Origin: Blastococcus sp. CT_GayMR20
GTDB taxonomy: Bacteria; Actinomycetota; Actinomycetes; Mycobacteriales; Geodermatophilaceae
Assembly (NCBI RefSeq): GCF_004570345.1
Contig: NZ_SPQM01000003.1
Span: 1-64,000, forward strand
Length of the DNA stretch: 64,000 nucleotides
Direction of reading: 5' to 3'
Shown: positions 1 through 9,532 of the stretch, piece by piece
How positions within the stretch are numbered: the first letter of the stretch is position 1
Layout of the letters: the number at the start of each line of letters is the position of its first letter
The notes under the pieces: generated by a model
What the model was told of the DNA's origin: nothing
The model's input: the letters and a program-made list of their open reading frames with translations, nothing else
Databases searched by the model: none
Program-made: the position numbers and the translations under genes

Positions 1-590
1 TGCGCGAGCCAGACCAGCTCGGGGTCGAGCGCACGCACCCGCAGCTGGCCTGCGGTCTGCGGCTCGTCGAGCTCGCCGAACCACACCGCGACGTCGCCGG
101 CGACGACGACCGGACGCCCGCCTGTCTCGACGACCACCACCTGGGTGCCCCGTGTGTGGCCCGGTGCGGGGACGAGTCGGACTCCGGGAAGCAGCTCGAG
201 CTCGCCGTCGACCGGCACGTACCGCACGCCGGGCGCCTCGACCCACTCGCGAATGGTGTAGTCGTCCTCACTGCGCGCCTCGTCGAGCTCCCCCCGCTGG
301 ACGTAGACCGGCTTCCCGGCGAAGAGGTGGTTGCCGCCGCAGTGGTCGAAGTGCAGGTGTGTGTTGACCACGATGTCGATGCCGGCGAGATCGAAGTCCT
401 GCTCGCTCAACGGGCGGAGACGGGGATCCATGTCGGCCACTGCCGGATGCAACTCCGTCATGCCGGTGTCGACCAGCACACGCGCATCGGGATGGTCGAT
501 GACGTGCACGTAGACCGGCATCAGCTCCCCCTCGGCGCGCAGGTCGGCAACGTGGACTGGCGTGATGGTGATGGAAGCGGGGGCGCTCAT
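1..590 (-). CDS. metallo-beta-lactamase-fold hydrolase (lactonase-like), 3' end outside window
   Basis: The reading frame runs leftward off the window, so the C-terminus is missing (about 196 codons visible). The N-terminal half has the metal-binding motif HLHFDHCGG (H-x-H-x-D-H) and a later PAPGHTRGTQ segment, both typical of the metallo-beta-lactamase fold. The VDTGM and NTHLHFDH context resembles the N-acyl-homoserine lactonase-type branch (AiiA/AttM family), so hydrolysis of a lactone or related ester is a guess; the substrate cannot be read from the sequence. The chosen ATG (588-590) overlaps, as ATGA, the stop of a 14-codon frame with a much better ribosome-binding site. It is divergent from the membrane-protein gene at 872. 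Confidence 0.8.
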   Translation of the reverse strand, partial: MSAPASITITPVHVADLRAEGELMPVYVHVIDHPDARVLVDTGMTELHPAVADMDPRLRPLSEQDFDLAGIDIVVNTHLHFDHCGGNHLFAGKPVYVQRGELDEARSEDDYTIREWVEAPGVRYVPVDGELELLPGVRLVPAPGHTRGTQVVVVETGGRPVVVAGDVAVWFGELDEPQTAGQLRVRALDPELVWLA

Positions 591-631
591 CGTGTACCGA
601 CCGCCGGGATCGTTGTTGGCAGGTGAGTCAT
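587..631 (-). CDS. possible 14-residue leader peptide of the MBL hydrolase
   Basis: An ATG at 631 sits 6 nt behind GAAGGAG, the strongest Shine-Dalgarno sequence in this intergenic region. It opens MTHLPTTIPAVGTR followed by TGA. That stop overlaps the ATG of the hydrolase (ATGA). Either this is a translated leader that couples ribosomes into the hydrolase, or the real N-terminus starts here and a one-base frameshift separates the two frames. Confidence 0.35.
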   Translation of the reverse strand: MTHLPTTIPAVGTR

Positions 632-694
632 GACGAGCTCCTTCACTGGGTGAGGTCACGCCCATGCATGGACGGTCGGAGCTGTCATGACTCA
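624..694. promoter_or_regulatory. pair of inverted GTCATGAC elements, candidate operator
   Basis: TGAGTCATGAC (624-634) recurs as its exact reverse complement at 684-694. The match extends to about 17 bp when one extra base is allowed (GAGCTCC next to 624-634, GGAGC next to the second copy). Each half contains the self-palindrome GTCATGAC. The pair lies in the 281-bp divergent region between the MBL hydrolase and the gene at 872, and the left copy overlaps the hydrolase's ribosome-binding region. A dimeric regulator binding both sites is inference; no cognate regulator is visible next to it. Confidence 0.45.
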
Positions 695-871
695 TCGGTG
701 CGATCAGCGGGGAGGACGACGACCACCACAGTTCCCCGCTGCCGGGCTCGGGTAGGTGGGCCTGCCCGGGACAGGAGTCGGGACGGCGGTCCCATGTGCC
801 GGGACCACCGTCCGACCACCGTCGGTCGTGCGGCGCGGCGCCCGGCCGCGCACCGACCGAGAGGAACCACC

Positions 872-1573
872 ATGCGATCCCAGCGGCTGGCACTCGCGAG
901 CGGGGCGGTCTACGTCCTCGCCATCCTGATCGGCAACGGCCTCGCCGAGGCCGGCACCAGCGACGGGGACGACGCCGCCGCCGTCCTGGCCGACCTGCAG
1001 CGCGGTTTCTCCCCCGTCCAGGCCTTCGGGCTGACCCTCGAGATCCTCGGCTTCGCCCTGTTCCTCGTCTTCCTGGGCGCGCTGTACCGGACGCTGCGTC
1101 GCGCCGAGACCGCCGACGGATGGCTCGCCGCCACGGCGCTCGGCGCCGGGCTGGTGACCGTCGCGGTGAAGATCTCCTCCGTCGCGCCGGCCTTGGCCGC
1201 CCGGTTCCGCGCCGACGACCTGTCCCCCGAACTCGCGCGCACCATGGAGGACATCGGCGGCGCCGGCTTCGTGATCAGCGGCTACACGCTCGGGATCTTC
1301 GTGGGGGCGGCCGCGCTGGCGACCCTGGTCACCCGCCTGGTTCCCCGGTGGCTGGCCGCCGCGGGGGTCGTGGTGAGTGTGCTGACCATCGCGGCCGGGA
1401 CGGCGGGCATCCTCGACCCGGCGGGCTACGTCCCGGTCCCGTTCCTGCTGGGCCTGGTCTGGATCGTCGCGGTCAGCGTCGTCCTGACCGTCCGCGCCCG
1501 CCCGGCCGGGGACCCGATCCGGCCCGGCCGTCCGGCAGAGGTTGTTCCGGCGGGTGCAGCCAGGACAGCATGA
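872..1573 (+). CDS. integral membrane protein, DUF4386-like
   Basis: A 233-residue protein made almost entirely of hydrophobic segments (about six membrane helices), with an N-terminal helix and a short Arg/Pro-rich cytoplasmic tail. The layout resembles DUF4386-type proteins of unknown function, although I see no diagnostic motif. The ATG at 872 was chosen because AGAGG precedes it and upstream sequence in frame is not hydrophobic. Its stop overlaps the start of the histidine kinase gene (ATGA at 1570-1573), so the two are translationally coupled. It may be a sensor partner or simply a co-regulated membrane protein. Confidence 0.7.
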   Translation: MRSQRLALASGAVYVLAILIGNGLAEAGTSDGDDAAAVLADLQRGFSPVQAFGLTLEILGFALFLVFLGALYRTLRRAETADGWLAATALGAGLVTVAVKISSVAPALAARFRADDLSPELARTMEDIGGAGFVISGYTLGIFVGAAALATLVTRLVPRWLAAAGVVVSVLTIAAGTAGILDPAGYVPVPFLLGLVWIVAVSVVLTVRARPAGDPIRPGRPAEVVPAGAARTA

Positions 1574-3582
1574 GGACCATGCGCCGCGAGGCCTGGGCAC
1601 GGGCCGCGTGGATCGTCCCGGCGGTCTGCGCGGCCCTGCTCCTTGCCGCCGTGCTGTGGGAACGCTGGACCCACAGCGGCCTGCTGGGCGACGTCGAGGT
1701 GCTCGCCAACGTCCCGCTGTCGCTCGGCTTCGCGCTGGTGGGTGCGCTCATCGTCTCCCGGCGACCGGACAACCGGCTCGGCCGGCTCTACCTGGGCTCG
1801 GCGACGGCCATGGCGCTCACCGCGTTCGTCTACCAGTACGCGCAGTACGGCCTGGTCACGCGTCCCGGCTCGCTGCCCGGCGCCTCGGTGGCGGCCTGGG
1901 TGTCCTCCTGGATCTGGGCGCTCGGCTTCGCACCGCTGTTCACCCTCGGCCTGCTGCTCTACCCCGACGGCCGGGTGCCCTCTCCCCGCTGGCGGTGGCT
2001 GGTCCCGGTCGCCGTGCTGACGATCGGCTGCCTCGTGCTCCCCGGCGCCCTGATGCCCGGGCCCTTCCTCAACCATCCCGTCGCCGCCAACCCGATCGGC
2101 ATCGAGGGCGCCGCGCCGGTCCTGGAGGCGGTGGGCGCGCTGGGCTTCCCGCTGGTCCTCTTCGGGGTCGTCGCGGGCATCGCGGCGCTGGCCGTGCGCT
2201 GGCGACGGGCGGCGCCCGGCGGCCTGGAACGCCGGCAGCTGGTCCTCCTGCTGATCGCGGCGACCCTGTGCCTGCTGGTCATCGCCTCCCCGGGCGACGC
2301 CCAGCCGCCGGTCTGGCTCGCCGTGAGCAGCCTGGTGGTGCTGGCGCTGGTGCCGGCCGCGATCGGCGTGGCCATCGTGCGACATCGGCTCTACGAGATC
2401 GACGTCGTGCTGAACCGGTCGCTGGTGTACGCGGGCCTGACCGGCGCCATCGTCGTCCTCTACACGGCCCTGGTCTGGGCGCTGGGCCGGCCGCTGGCCG
2501 CGGACGGCTGGGCCACCGCGGTGGCCGTCGGCATCATCGGTGCGCTGGTGCTGCCCCTGCGCACCGGGCTGCAGCGGCTGGTCGACCGGGCCATGTACGG
2601 CGACCGCGGGGATCCGTACGCCGCGCTGTCCCGGCTCACGGCCCGGCTGCAGGCAGCGGCGGCGCCCGGCGCCGCACTGCCCGCGCTCGCCGAGGCGATC
2701 GCGGCCTCCCTCCGATTGCCCTACGTCCGGGTCGAGGTGGCCTCCGGTGGGTCGGCGGACGCCGGCGAGCCGCGCGGCGGCCCGCTGCACGAGCTGCCGC
2801 TGACCCAGCACGGGCAGCAGGTCGGACGACTCCTGCTGGAGGGGCGCGACCGCCGCCCGGTGTCCGCGCGGGACCTCCAGCTGCTGACCGAGCTCGCCCG
2901 GCCGGCGGGGGCCGCCGTCGCGGCCGCCGCACTGGCGGACGCGCTCAGCGCCTCGCGTTCGCGGCTGGTCCAGGCGCGCGAGGACGAGCGCCGCCGGCTG
3001 CGCCGCGACCTGCACGACGGAGTCGGCCCCACGCTCGCCGGGGTCGCACTCGGGCTGGACCTGGTCGCGGCACGGATCGACGACGACCCCGCCGCCGCGC
3101 GGACGCTGATCGGGGAGCTGAAGGGCGAGACGGCCACGGCCGTGGACGACGTCCGCCGCCTGGTGCACGGGCTGCGGCCGCCCGCGCTGGACGAGCTGGG
3201 CCTCCTCGGTGCGCTGCGGCAGCAGACCGATCGCCTGGCGCTGCGCACGCCGGGGCTGCAGATCCGGGTGGACGCGAGCACGCCCTTGCCACCGTTGCGG
3301 GCCGCGACGGAGGTGGCCGCCTACCGCATCGCGCTCGAGGCGGTGACCAACAGCGTCCGGCACGCGGGTGCGCGGACGTGCAGCGTGTCCCTCGCGGCCG
3401 ACGACGCGCTGCACGTCGAGGTGGCGGACGACGGCGTCGGCATCCCCGAGGGAACGCCGACCGGTGTGGGGCTCGGCGCGATGAGCGAGCGGGCCGCCGA
3501 GGTGGGCGGGGTCTGCACCGTGCTGCCCGCGGGTCGCACCGGAACGCGCGTCGTCGCCGTCCTGCCGCTGGACCCGCGGTGA
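1570..3582 (+). CDS. membrane sensor histidine kinase, NarL/DesK (HisKA_3) type
   Basis: A 670-residue kinase. Residues 1 to about 340 contain many membrane helices, followed by a GAF-like region (about 350-460) and a HisKA_3 dimerisation domain with the phospho-acceptor in RRDLHDGVGP (His482). An HATPase domain follows, with the N-box EAVTNSVRHAG and the G1 motif DDGVGIPEG. The start ATG overlaps the stop of the upstream membrane protein, and the stop overlaps the GTG of the response regulator (GTGA), so three genes form one translationally coupled unit. The ligand is unknown; the large membrane region suggests sensing of a membrane-soluble or envelope signal. Confidence 0.9.
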   Translation: MRTMRREAWARAAWIVPAVCAALLLAAVLWERWTHSGLLGDVEVLANVPLSLGFALVGALIVSRRPDNRLGRLYLGSATAMALTAFVYQYAQYGLVTRPGSLPGASVAAWVSSWIWALGFAPLFTLGLLLYPDGRVPSPRWRWLVPVAVLTIGCLVLPGALMPGPFLNHPVAANPIGIEGAAPVLEAVGALGFPLVLFGVVAGIAALAVRWRRAAPGGLERRQLVLLLIAATLCLLVIASPGDAQPPVWLAVSSLVVLALVPAAIGVAIVRHRLYEIDVVLNRSLVYAGLTGAIVVLYTALVWALGRPLAADGWATAVAVGIIGALVLPLRTGLQRLVDRAMYGDRGDPYAALSRLTARLQAAAAPGAALPALAEAIAASLRLPYVRVEVASGGSADAGEPRGGPLHELPLTQHGQQVGRLLLEGRDRRPVSARDLQLLTELARPAGAAVAAAALADALSASRSRLVQAREDERRRLRRDLHDGVGPTLAGVALGLDLVAARIDDDPAAARTLIGELKGETATAVDDVRRLVHGLRPPALDELGLLGALRQQTDRLALRTPGLQIRVDASTPLPPLRAATEVAAYRIALEAVTNSVRHAGARTCSVSLAADDALHVEVADDGVGIPEGTPTGVGLGAMSERAAEVGGVCTVLPAGRTGTRVVAVLPLDPR

Positions 3583-4232
3583 CCGAGCCGGCCGTGCGGA
3601 TCCTGGTCGCGGACGACCACCCGCTCTACCGGCGCGGGCTGGCCGCACTCCTGGCCGGCCACGACGGGTGGCAGGTGGTGGGCGAGGAGTCCGACGGCGT
3701 CGGAGCCGTGACCGCGGCCCACGCCGGGCAGCCGGACGTCGTCGTCATGGACCTGCGCATGCCGGGCCTCGACGGCATCGAGGCCACCCGCCGGATCGTC
3801 GCGACCAGCCCGCACGTCGCCGTCCTGGTGCTGACCATGTACGACGACGACGCCTCGGTCTTCTCCGCGATGCGGGCCGGCGCCCGGGGCTACCTGCTCA
3901 AGGGCGCGGACCAGGCCGAGATCGTGCGTGCCGTCGCCGCGGTGGCCGGCGGCGAGGCCATCTTCGGCCCGTCGGTGGCCGCACGGATCATCGAGTTCTT
4001 CACCGCGGACCGGCCGCGCGGGACGGAGACGGTGTTCCCGCAGCTGACCGCCCGCGAGCACGAGGTGCTCGACCTGATCGCCGCCGGCCGGAGCAACGCC
4101 GAACTGGCCGCGGTCCTCGTGCTGAGCCCCAAGACGGTCCGCAACCACGTGTCCAACATCTTCACCAAGTTGCAGGTGGCCGACCGGGCGCAGGCGATCG
4201 TCAAGGCCCGGGACGCCGGCCTCGGTCGCTGA
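3579..4232 (+). CDS. two-component response regulator, NarL/FixJ family
   Basis: A 217-residue regulator. The receiver domain has the acidic pair DD (12-13), phospho-acceptor Asp58 in VVVMDLRMPG and a conserved Lys in YLLKGAD. The C-terminal LuxR-type helix-turn-helix (about 150-205) begins LTAREHEVL and includes KTVRNHVSNIFTKL. The GTG start overlaps the kinase stop by 4 bp (GTGA), which marks it as the cognate partner. Target genes are not known. The downstream LuxR gene after two hairpins, or the operon itself, are natural candidates. Confidence 0.93.
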   Translation: MTEPAVRILVADDHPLYRRGLAALLAGHDGWQVVGEESDGVGAVTAAHAGQPDVVVMDLRMPGLDGIEATRRIVATSPHVAVLVLTMYDDDASVFSAMRAGARGYLLKGADQAEIVRAVAAVAGGEAIFGPSVAARIIEFFTADRPRGTETVFPQLTAREHEVLDLIAAGRSNAELAAVLVLSPKTVRNHVSNIFTKLQVADRAQAIVKARDAGLGR

Positions 4233-4262
4233 GGTCGATCAGCCGGTCGTTCGTAGGCAGGG

Positions 4263-4288
4263 GTCAGCCGGTCCTGAGGACGGCTGAC
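4263..4288 (+). terminator. hairpin after the two-component operon
   Basis: GTCAGCC (4263-4269) pairs with GGCTGAC (4282-4288). GTCCT/AGGAC inside extends the stem with a bulge. It lies 31 bp after the response regulator stop and has no U-run, as is usual in actinobacteria. Confidence 0.55.
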
Positions 4289-4298
4289 AAGGGTGATG

Positions 4299-4329
4299 CC
4301 GATGGGTCCAGGGCGCCTTCACCCATCGG
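4299..4329 (+). promoter_or_regulatory. second hairpin before the LuxR gene
   Basis: CCGATGGGT (4299-4307) pairs perfectly with ACCCATCGG (4321-4329) around a 13-nt loop that contains the palindrome GGCGCC. It follows the first hairpin by 10 bp and lies 130 bp before the next start. It could be a tandem terminator or an operator/5' leader structure for the regulator gene. Confidence 0.4.
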
Positions 4330-4459
4330 AGGTTCTCGTCACAGTCACCGGGACTACTCCGTCGCGTTTCGTGGTACTCGTGCACGCGGATGGGTCCGGC
4401 GCCGGCGACGTCGAGCAGAGACGTCCTGCCCTGCTGACGCTGCGGCTCGGGGGGAACCG

Positions 4460-5473
4460 ATGGGGGCGACGCCGACCCTCGAGCTTGCCGAGATAGCCGA
4501 TTCGACCAGCCCCCTCCCCGAACGGGCGCGGGAGATGCTGGACAGGCTTCGTCGCCTCGCGCCGTTCGACGCCGCCTGGCTGGCCCTCGCCGACCCGATG
4601 AGCAGCAGCTACCCCACAGTGGCCAGCAGCGACCTCGACGAGAGCATCCTGCAGTACCTGGACGGCCCCACCGTGGCGCACGACATCGAGCGGGCCCAGA
4701 CCGTCCGGGGCCGGGCGCCGCTGAGCCCGTCCGACCTGCCTTACCCGGCCGTCGAAGTGCCGACCTGGGCCGAGTGCTTCATCCCTGCCGGCTTCCACGA
4801 GGCCCTGGGCGTCGCCCTGTTCGCCGGTGGGCAGCGCCACGTCGGACACCTGGTGCTGTTCTACAGGAGTGAGGAGCCACCGCCCCAGGTCCTGCGGCGC
4901 AGGCTGCACCAGCTCACCCCCGTCCTGGCGAGCGGCGCCGATCCATTGCGCTCGCTGGCCGCGGTGGCGCGGGTGGTGCGGGGGGCCACCGCTGGCGCGG
5001 TGCTGTGCTGCAGCGGAGCCACCGGACCACTGCCCGGCCTCGACGGCGACCCGCTGCTCGCGGAGGGATCGCCCGTCGTCGCCATCGCCCGCTCGTGCAT
5101 CGACGATGGCCAGTACTACGCGTCCTTCCTGTGGCCGCGCGGGGGCCGCCACGCCCCGGACGGGCACGTCCGCGTGACCGTCCTCGCCAGTCCCGATGGA
5201 GTTGCGGCACGCCTGCTCGGAACGGTCGTCCTCTCGCCCGTGACCGACCTCCGGGGCCTGACGCCGCGGGAGCTGGAGGTGCTCGGGTTGCTGATCGACG
5301 GGTGTTCCAACCATCAGATCGCCCGGGCGCTGATGGTGGCCCCGCGCACCGTCGCGGCGCACCTGGAGCACATCCTCGCCAAGCTCGATGCGGCCACCAG
5401 GACGCTCGCCGCGGTGCGGGCCAAGCGCGCAGGCCTCTACGTGCCACTGTCGCCGTCACCCCTGCGTGCGTGA
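4460..5473 (+). CDS. LuxR-family transcriptional regulator
   Basis: A 337-residue protein whose C-terminal about 65 residues form a LuxR-type helix-turn-helix (LTPRELEVLGLLIDG followed by NHQIARALMVAPRTVAAHLEHILAKL). The N-terminal 260 residues look like a GAF-like sensor region and carry no receiver-type Asp pocket, so this is a one-component regulator rather than a response regulator. The ATG at 4460 is preceded by GGGGGGAACC, a purine-rich ribosome-binding region. It stands alone, 227 bp after the two-component operon with two hairpins between. Ligand and targets are unknown. Confidence 0.85.
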   Translation: MGATPTLELAEIADSTSPLPERAREMLDRLRRLAPFDAAWLALADPMSSSYPTVASSDLDESILQYLDGPTVAHDIERAQTVRGRAPLSPSDLPYPAVEVPTWAECFIPAGFHEALGVALFAGGQRHVGHLVLFYRSEEPPPQVLRRRLHQLTPVLASGADPLRSLAAVARVVRGATAGAVLCCSGATGPLPGLDGDPLLAEGSPVVAIARSCIDDGQYYASFLWPRGGRHAPDGHVRVTVLASPDGVAARLLGTVVLSPVTDLRGLTPRELEVLGLLIDGCSNHQIARALMVAPRTVAAHLEHILAKLDAATRTLAAVRAKRAGLYVPLSPSPLRA

Positions 5474-5657
5474 GTCAGGGCGTTCCTCAGATGCAGACGC
5501 CCCGTTCGGCACGACTCATGTGAGGACCGGATGTTCCGAGGGGTCGTCAAGCGGAGATCCGCGGCACGGTCGTTCATCGAGGCGGCGGGCGGCAGGGCTC
5601 CGGCAGCTCGCCCAACTGCACAGAGACGGACCCATCCATCATCCTGGTCTGCCGTAC

Positions 5658-6509
5658 TCAGCCGGTCCAGACGTCGGCGATCTGCGCGGCCACCGTGGCG
5701 GCCTGCGCGCGGCCGGCCTTCGCCGACGGCGCCCTGGCAGCGGGGTCGAGCACGTTCTTCCCGATCGCCGTCCGGCTGGCCTTGTCCGGCGAGATCACCG
5801 CGACCCGCGACACCATCCCGGTGACCTGGGCGTCGACGCTCGCCATCGGACCGAAGCCGCGCGGGATGGGCGCGAGCACGACGAGCCGGTCGTAGCCCTG
5901 CGCCAGATCGGCGTTGGCCGCCGAGCGCATGCCGCCGTCGACGTACCGCCGTCCGCCGATCGTGACGGGCGGATAGACGCCGGGGACGGCGCAGCTGGCG
6001 GCCACCGCGGACAGCAGCGGGACGCCGGAGGACCTGTCGAACGGCGTGAACTCGCCGGTCCCCGCGTCGACGGCGGTGATCGTCAGGTCCCGCTCGGGCC
6101 AGTCCTTCCCGCCCAGGATCGCGTCGAAGACGTCCAGCCGCTCCTGCTCCGTCGGCGTGAGGCCGGCCTTCTCCGCGGCGAGCGCCAGCGCACCGATCCG
6201 GCGGCGGAACTCGACGTCCCGACCGCGGCTGCGCAGCATCGCCCAGCCGAACTGGGCGAGGGTCGCGCGGTTGAGGCGGAACGCCGTCTCCCCGGTCGCG
6301 GGCGCCAGCTGACGGACGTACATCTCGCCGAGGTCCTCCCCGGTCGCGAGCCGGGCCCCGACCACCGACCCGGCCGACGTGCCGACGACGAGGTCGGCCG
6401 CGCTGAGGTCGGTGCCCGCCTCGGCGAGTCCGGCGAGGAGCCCGATCTCCCAGGCGATGCCGGTGATGCCACCGCCGCCGAGGACGAGGGCGGTGCGCTG
6501 GTCGCTCAT
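5658..6509 (-). CDS. patatin-like phospholipase
   Basis: A 283-residue patatin-domain protein. The oxyanion-hole glycine loop is GGGGITG (11-17), the nucleophile elbow is GTSAG (43-47, Ser45) and the Asp of the Ser-Asp dyad lies in YVDGGM near residue 187. All catalytic elements are present. Family knowledge predicts acyl-ester or lysophospholipid hydrolysis. No signal peptide is seen, so the product is probably cytosolic or membrane-associated. It is divergent from the acyl-CoA ligase gene at 6611, 101 bp apart; a lipase supplying fatty acids to that ligase is plausible but inferred. Confidence 0.88.
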   Translation of the reverse strand: MSDQRTALVLGGGGITGIAWEIGLLAGLAEAGTDLSAADLVVGTSAGSVVGARLATGEDLGEMYVRQLAPATGETAFRLNRATLAQFGWAMLRSRGRDVEFRRRIGALALAAEKAGLTPTEQERLDVFDAILGGKDWPERDLTITAVDAGTGEFTPFDRSSGVPLLSAVAASCAVPGVYPPVTIGGRRYVDGGMRSAANADLAQGYDRLVVLAPIPRGFGPMASVDAQVTGMVSRVAVISPDKASRTAIGKNVLDPAARAPSAKAGRAQAATVAAQIADVWTG

Positions 6510-6610
6510 GGCGCCATCCTCACAGATCCTCCGACCGCCTCCCGGATGTCGACACCGCGTATGACCTGAGCCACGCTGTGTGCCCGCCTTCCGACGACGA
6601 GAGGTTCCGC

Positions 6611-8344
<1,734 letters not shown>

Positions 8345-8352
8345 CCTGCAGC

Positions 8353-8385
8353 GCCGCACCTGTTCATGACCCGAACGGGTGCGGC
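8353..8385 (+). terminator. hairpin terminator of the acyl-CoA ligase gene
   Basis: GCCGCACC (8353-8360) pairs with GGTGCGGC (8378-8385). GTTC/GAAC continues the stem after a single mismatch, leaving a 7-nt loop. It starts 8 bp after the ligase stop. Confidence 0.7.
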
Positions 8386-8424
8386 GGCGCGCAGCAGCGC
8401 CCGCCGCTCACTACTGTCCCCCGG

Positions 8425-9453
8425 GTGGAGAGCGGGCACGTCGGTGCGGAGACCGAGCACACCGGTGTACGGCTCGCCCACCAGGAGCAGTCCCCGGTCC
8501 GCCAGGTGTGGCGCCGGGTGCTCATCGGTCTGGTCCTCCTGCTCTTCACCGTGGGGGTCATCTACCTCGACCGGGACGGGTACCGGGACGGCGACGACGT
8601 CGGCCTGACCCTGCTCGACTCCTTCTACTACGCGACGGTCACCCTCTCGACCACGGGCTACGGCGACATCACGCCGATCACGCCGACCGCGCGGCTGGTC
8701 AACATCCTGCTGATCACCCCGTTGCGCATCATGTTCCTGCTCGTCCTCATCGGAACGACCCTGGAGGCGCTGACCGCGCGCTCCCGGGAGGAGTTCCAGA
8801 TCCGTCGGTGGAGGTCCCGCGTGCGCCAGCACGTCATCGTGTGCGGCTACGGCACCAAGGGCCGCAGCGCCATCCGTTCCCTGCAGGCCCTCGGCACGCC
8901 CCCGGACAAGATCGTCGTCGTCGACCCGGAGTCTCGGGCGATCGACGAGGCGAACTCCCTCGGGCTGACCGGCATCGTCGGCGACGCCGGGCGCACCGAG
9001 GTGCTGCGCCGGGCGTCGGTCGAGCGGGCCCGCGCCGTCATCGTCGCGGCCAACCGGGACGACGCCGCCGTCCTCATCACCCTCACCGTCCGGCAGCTCA
9101 ACCCGACGGTGCCGATCACGACCAGTGTCCGCGAGGAGGAGAACGCCAACCTGCTGCGGCAGTCCGGCGCGGACACCGTCATCACCACGTCGGCGACGTC
9201 CGGCCGGCTGCTGGGTCTCTCGACCGACGCACCGCGGGTGGTCAACGTCGTCGAGGACCTCGTCACCGGCGGGGCGGGCCTGGACCTGCACCAGCGCTCG
9301 GTGTCCGCCAGCGAGGTCGGCCTGGACCCGCGGTCGCTGCGCGACCTCGTCCTGTCGGTCACGCGCAATGGGCAGAACTTCCGCTTCGACGACCCGTTGA
9401 TCGGCACCCTGCAGGGCGGGGACGTCCTGGTCGTCGTGCGCTCGCACCATTGA
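8425..9453 (+). CDS. potassium channel with RCK (TrkA-N) domain
   Basis: A 342-residue two-helix potassium channel. TM1 is around residues 33-48, the pore loop carries the K+ selectivity filter TTGYGD (76-81), and TM2 is around 96-116. A cytoplasmic RCK domain follows, with the Rossmann nucleotide motif VCGYGTKG (about 138-145) and a TrkA-C-like tail, giving the MthK-like layout in which ligand binding to the RCK ring gates the pore. The GTG start lies 13 nt after TACTGT (8412-8417), so the mRNA is probably leaderless. A shared terminator hairpin separates it from the convergent peroxidase gene. Confidence 0.92.
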   Translation: MESGHVGAETEHTGVRLAHQEQSPVRQVWRRVLIGLVLLLFTVGVIYLDRDGYRDGDDVGLTLLDSFYYATVTLSTTGYGDITPITPTARLVNILLITPLRIMFLLVLIGTTLEALTARSREEFQIRRWRSRVRQHVIVCGYGTKGRSAIRSLQALGTPPDKIVVVDPESRAIDEANSLGLTGIVGDAGRTEVLRRASVERARAVIVAANRDDAAVLITLTVRQLNPTVPITTSVREEENANLLRQSGADTVITTSATSGRLLGLSTDAPRVVNVVEDLVTGGAGLDLHQRSVSASEVGLDPRSLRDLVLSVTRNGQNFRFDDPLIGTLQGGDVLVVVRSHH

Positions 9454-9467
9454 GCGGTTCGCGGGCT

Positions 9468-9512
9468 GTGCGCTGATCCACCCCGGGAGCAGGATGAGGT
9501 GGACCAGCGCAC
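9468..9512. terminator. bidirectional terminator between channel and peroxidase genes
   Basis: GTGCGCTG (9468-9475) pairs with CAGCGCAC (9505-9512). TCCACC/GGTGGA adds six more pairs after one mismatch. It lies in the 79-bp space between two convergent stop codons, so it can serve both. Confidence 0.65.
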
Positions 9513-9532
9513 GGTGACGCGCCCGGGTCACG

